Of a stretch of 15,381 nt of DNA, positions 14,199-15,381 are shown in pieces (the first letter of the stretch is position 1; every line of letters starts with the position of its first letter). The stretch comes from an uncultured Victivallales bacterium (GTDB lineage Bacteria; Verrucomicrobiota; Lentisphaeria; Oligosphaerales; JAFGRS01), in contig CAILKC010000938.1 of the NCBI GenBank assembly GCA_903834675.1, forward strand, positions 1-15,381. The letters are read 5' to 3'. A program made the translations under genes and the position numbers. The notes beneath the pieces are model-generated. The model saw nothing but the letters and a program-made list of their open reading frames with translations. It made no database searches and was not told the DNA's origin.

Positions 14199-15152
14199 CT
14201 ACAGGTAGTGAGCCGCCTCCAGTCGGAACAACGAGGAAACCGATTGCCCCTCATGGATGCGCCGAATGGCCTCGCCCAGAAGCCGCGCCACGCTCAACAC
14301 CTGCACCTTCGGGTCCTGTAGTTCCGCGGCCAGCGGCACACTATCCGTGACAATCAACTGCCGGATCGGGCTGCGCCGCAGCGCCTCCAGTCCCTCCAGC
14401 GTCAGACAGCAGTGCGACACCGCCGCATAGATACCGCCTGCGCCCGCCTCGGCCAGGCGCTCTGCCGCCTGCACCAGCGTCGAAGCGGTTGCGGTAAGGT
14501 CATCCACCAACACGCAGTCGCGGCCACTGACATCGCCGACCAGGTGCGACGAGGCCACCTGCGTGGCGCTGACGCGGCGCTTGGCCACCACGGCAAAACC
14601 CGCCCCCAGCATATCCGCGTAGGCCTGCGCAATCTTCACGCTGCCCGAGTCAGGCGCTACCACCACGGCCTCCGGATGCAAGGTCTTCTGCAGATGGCTT
14701 ACCAACACCGGCGCGGCATACAGGCAGTCCACCGGAATGTCGAAAAAACCCTGAATCTGCTGCGCGTGCAGATCCATGGTCAGAATCCGCTCCGCACCCG
14801 CGGTCACCAGCAGATTCGCCACCAACTTGGCCGTGATCGGTACCCGCGGCTGATCCTTACGGTCCTGCCGGGCATAGCCGAAGTACGGCAACACCGCCGT
14901 GATGCGACCGCAGGACGCCCGCCGCGCCGCATCCAGCAGGATCAGCAACTCCATCAGGTTCTCGTTCGGCGGCGAACAGGTGGGCTGGATGATGAACACA
15001 TCATCGCCACGCACATGGTCTTCGTACTTGACCGAAATCTCGCCGCCAGGAAAACGGCCGATCCGCAGTTCGCCGATCTGCGTACCGATGGCGGCGGCAA
15101 TCCGCCGCGCGAGTTCCGGATGCGCCGATCCGGTAAAAAGTTTGATGTCCAT
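14199..15152 (-). CDS. prs: Ribose-phosphate pyrophosphokinase (PRPP synthetase)
   Basis: A 317-residue cytoplasmic enzyme that makes PRPP from ribose 5-phosphate and ATP for nucleotide, histidine and tryptophan synthesis. Conserved parts include NENLMELLILLDAARRAS, PYFGYARQDRK (89-99), MDLHAQQIQGFFDIPVD (126-142) and KRR (191-193). The PRPP/ribose-phosphate loop reads VLVDDLTATAST (214-225) where E. coli has VDDMIDTGGT, so the position matching E. coli Asp224 is Ala221 and a glycine is Ser224. PDSGSVKIA replaces PDIGGVVRA. Length and ends match the family (E. coli 315), so the gene looks intact. No strong Shine-Dalgarno precedes the ATG at 15152. A promoter candidate lies about 40 nt upstream, making this the likely first gene of the minus-strand run. 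Confidence 0.96.
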   Translation of the reverse strand: MDIKLFTGSAHPELARRIAAAIGTQIGELRIGRFPGGEISVKYEDHVRGDDVFIIQPTCSPPNENLMELLILLDAARRASCGRITAVLPYFGYARQDRKDQPRVPITAKLVANLLVTAGAERILTMDLHAQQIQGFFDIPVDCLYAAPVLVSHLQKTLHPEAVVVAPDSGSVKIAQAYADMLGAGFAVVAKRRVSATQVASSHLVGDVSGRDCVLVDDLTATASTLVQAAERLAEAGAGGIYAAVSHCCLTLEGLEALRRSPIRQLIVTDSVPLAAELQDPKVQVLSVARLLGEAIRRIHEGQSVSSLFRLEAAHYL

Positions 15153-15193
15153 GTCCGCTTGCCCGCTCCGGTCTGCAACACGCTGAAACGATT

Positions 15194-15222
15194 ACTATAG
15201 TCGGCGCAGGTTGAACTGCCAC
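15194..15222 (-). promoter_or_regulatory. Probable sigma-70-type promoter for prs
   Basis: On the minus strand GTGGCA (15217-15222, 4/6 consensus) and TATAGT (15194-15199, 5/6 consensus) are 17 nt apart, about 40 nt before the prs ATG. It is the best promoter-like pair in the window and lies upstream of the first gene in the long minus-strand series. Confidence 0.45.
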
Positions 15223-15240
15223 CGGATGGCCGGGAGGGGA

Positions 15241-15288
15241 CGCAGGTCAGTTCCGTAGGTGGTGACACCTCAGGTCCTGGGGTTCAGG
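15241..15288 (+). repeat. Dispersed 48-bp repeat, copy 2
   Basis: It matches copy 1 (233-280, opposite orientation) at 46 of 48 positions, with 37 contiguous identical bases at 15241-15277. It includes the dyad AGGTG-GTGA-CACCT (15257-15270). It lies upstream of the prs promoter region, about 90 nt from the window edge, with no gene over it. Confidence 0.85.
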
Positions 15289-15361
15289 AAACGGCGAGAC
15301 GGCGAGACGGGGAAACGGCGACTGGAGGAGACGGACAGGGAGACTGGCGGAGAGGAAAACA
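15289..15361 (+). repeat. Decaying octamer tandem array (ACGGCGAG-like)
   Basis: A purine-rich run built on 8-bp units: ACGGCGAG (15291), ACGGCGAG (15299), ACGGGGAA (15307), ACGGCGAC (15315), TGGAGGAG (15323), ACGGACAG (15331), then less regular GGAGACTG/GCGGAGAG. It is bracketed by the direct repeat GGGTTCAGG at 15280-15288 and 15362-15370. No coding potential is evident. Confidence 0.7.
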
Positions 15362-15381
15362 GGGTTCAGGGTCAGCCCAGC

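Noticed and set aside
14412..15200. 262-codon plus-strand frame opposite prs
   Set aside because: It is antisense to an intact PRPP synthetase gene, has biased composition and no motif.
233..15288. Inverted end repeats as terminal repeats of a 15-kb transposon
   Set aside because: The enclosed genes are essential housekeeping genes with no transposase or integrase, so a dispersed repeat family is the simpler reading.

Overview
This GC-rich window carries bacterial housekeeping genes from a Gram-negative (diderm) organism: it encodes an outer-membrane assembly factor (BamA) and an LptF/LptG-type LPS-export permease. The signal peptidase I with the FLQPFKIPTGSMQPTLFG signature, the unusual ribose-phosphate pyrophosphokinase motifs and the gene order remind me of the Verrucomicrobiota/Kiritimatiellota/Lentisphaerota group or a neighbouring uncultured phylum. 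That placement comes from memory and has low confidence.

Layout. Positions 1-338 are non-coding, with several short perfect hairpins and one copy of a roughly 48-bp dispersed repeat. Two genes on the + strand follow: a CxxCxxCC (YkgJ-type) metal-cluster protein (339-893) and an M14 zinc carboxypeptidase (908-2569). They converge on a long minus-strand run of twelve genes. Read 5' to 3' on the minus strand these are prs, rplY (ctc), pth, rpsF, ssb, rpsR, rplI, a terminator-like hairpin, dnaB, bamA, an lptF/G permease, lepA and lepB. Positions 15153-15381 hold a putative prs promoter, the second, inverted copy of the 48-bp repeat, and a decaying octamer tandem array.

How the genes fit together. 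The upper half of the minus-strand run supplies PRPP (prs), rescues peptidyl-tRNA (pth), and makes ribosomal proteins L25, S6, S18 and L9 together with SSB. A strong GC hairpin after rplI, with a weak promoter candidate behind it, suggests that dnaB starts a second transcription unit. In that unit the replicative helicase is followed by envelope-biogenesis genes (bamA and the LPS permease, sharing one base) and then the conserved lepA-lepB pair. Start codons include TTG (rpsF) and probably GTG (pth), both chosen from Shine-Dalgarno placement.

No defence system, prophage, CRISPR array or complete insertion sequence is visible. The least explained DNA is at the two ends: an inverted pair of a dispersed repeat, an octamer array bracketed by short direct repeats, and a hairpin-dense leader. 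Inside genes, the points worth checking are the hexapeptide repeat tail of S6, the altered PRPP loop of Prs, the large insert in signal peptidase I and the nearly non-acidic tip of SSB.
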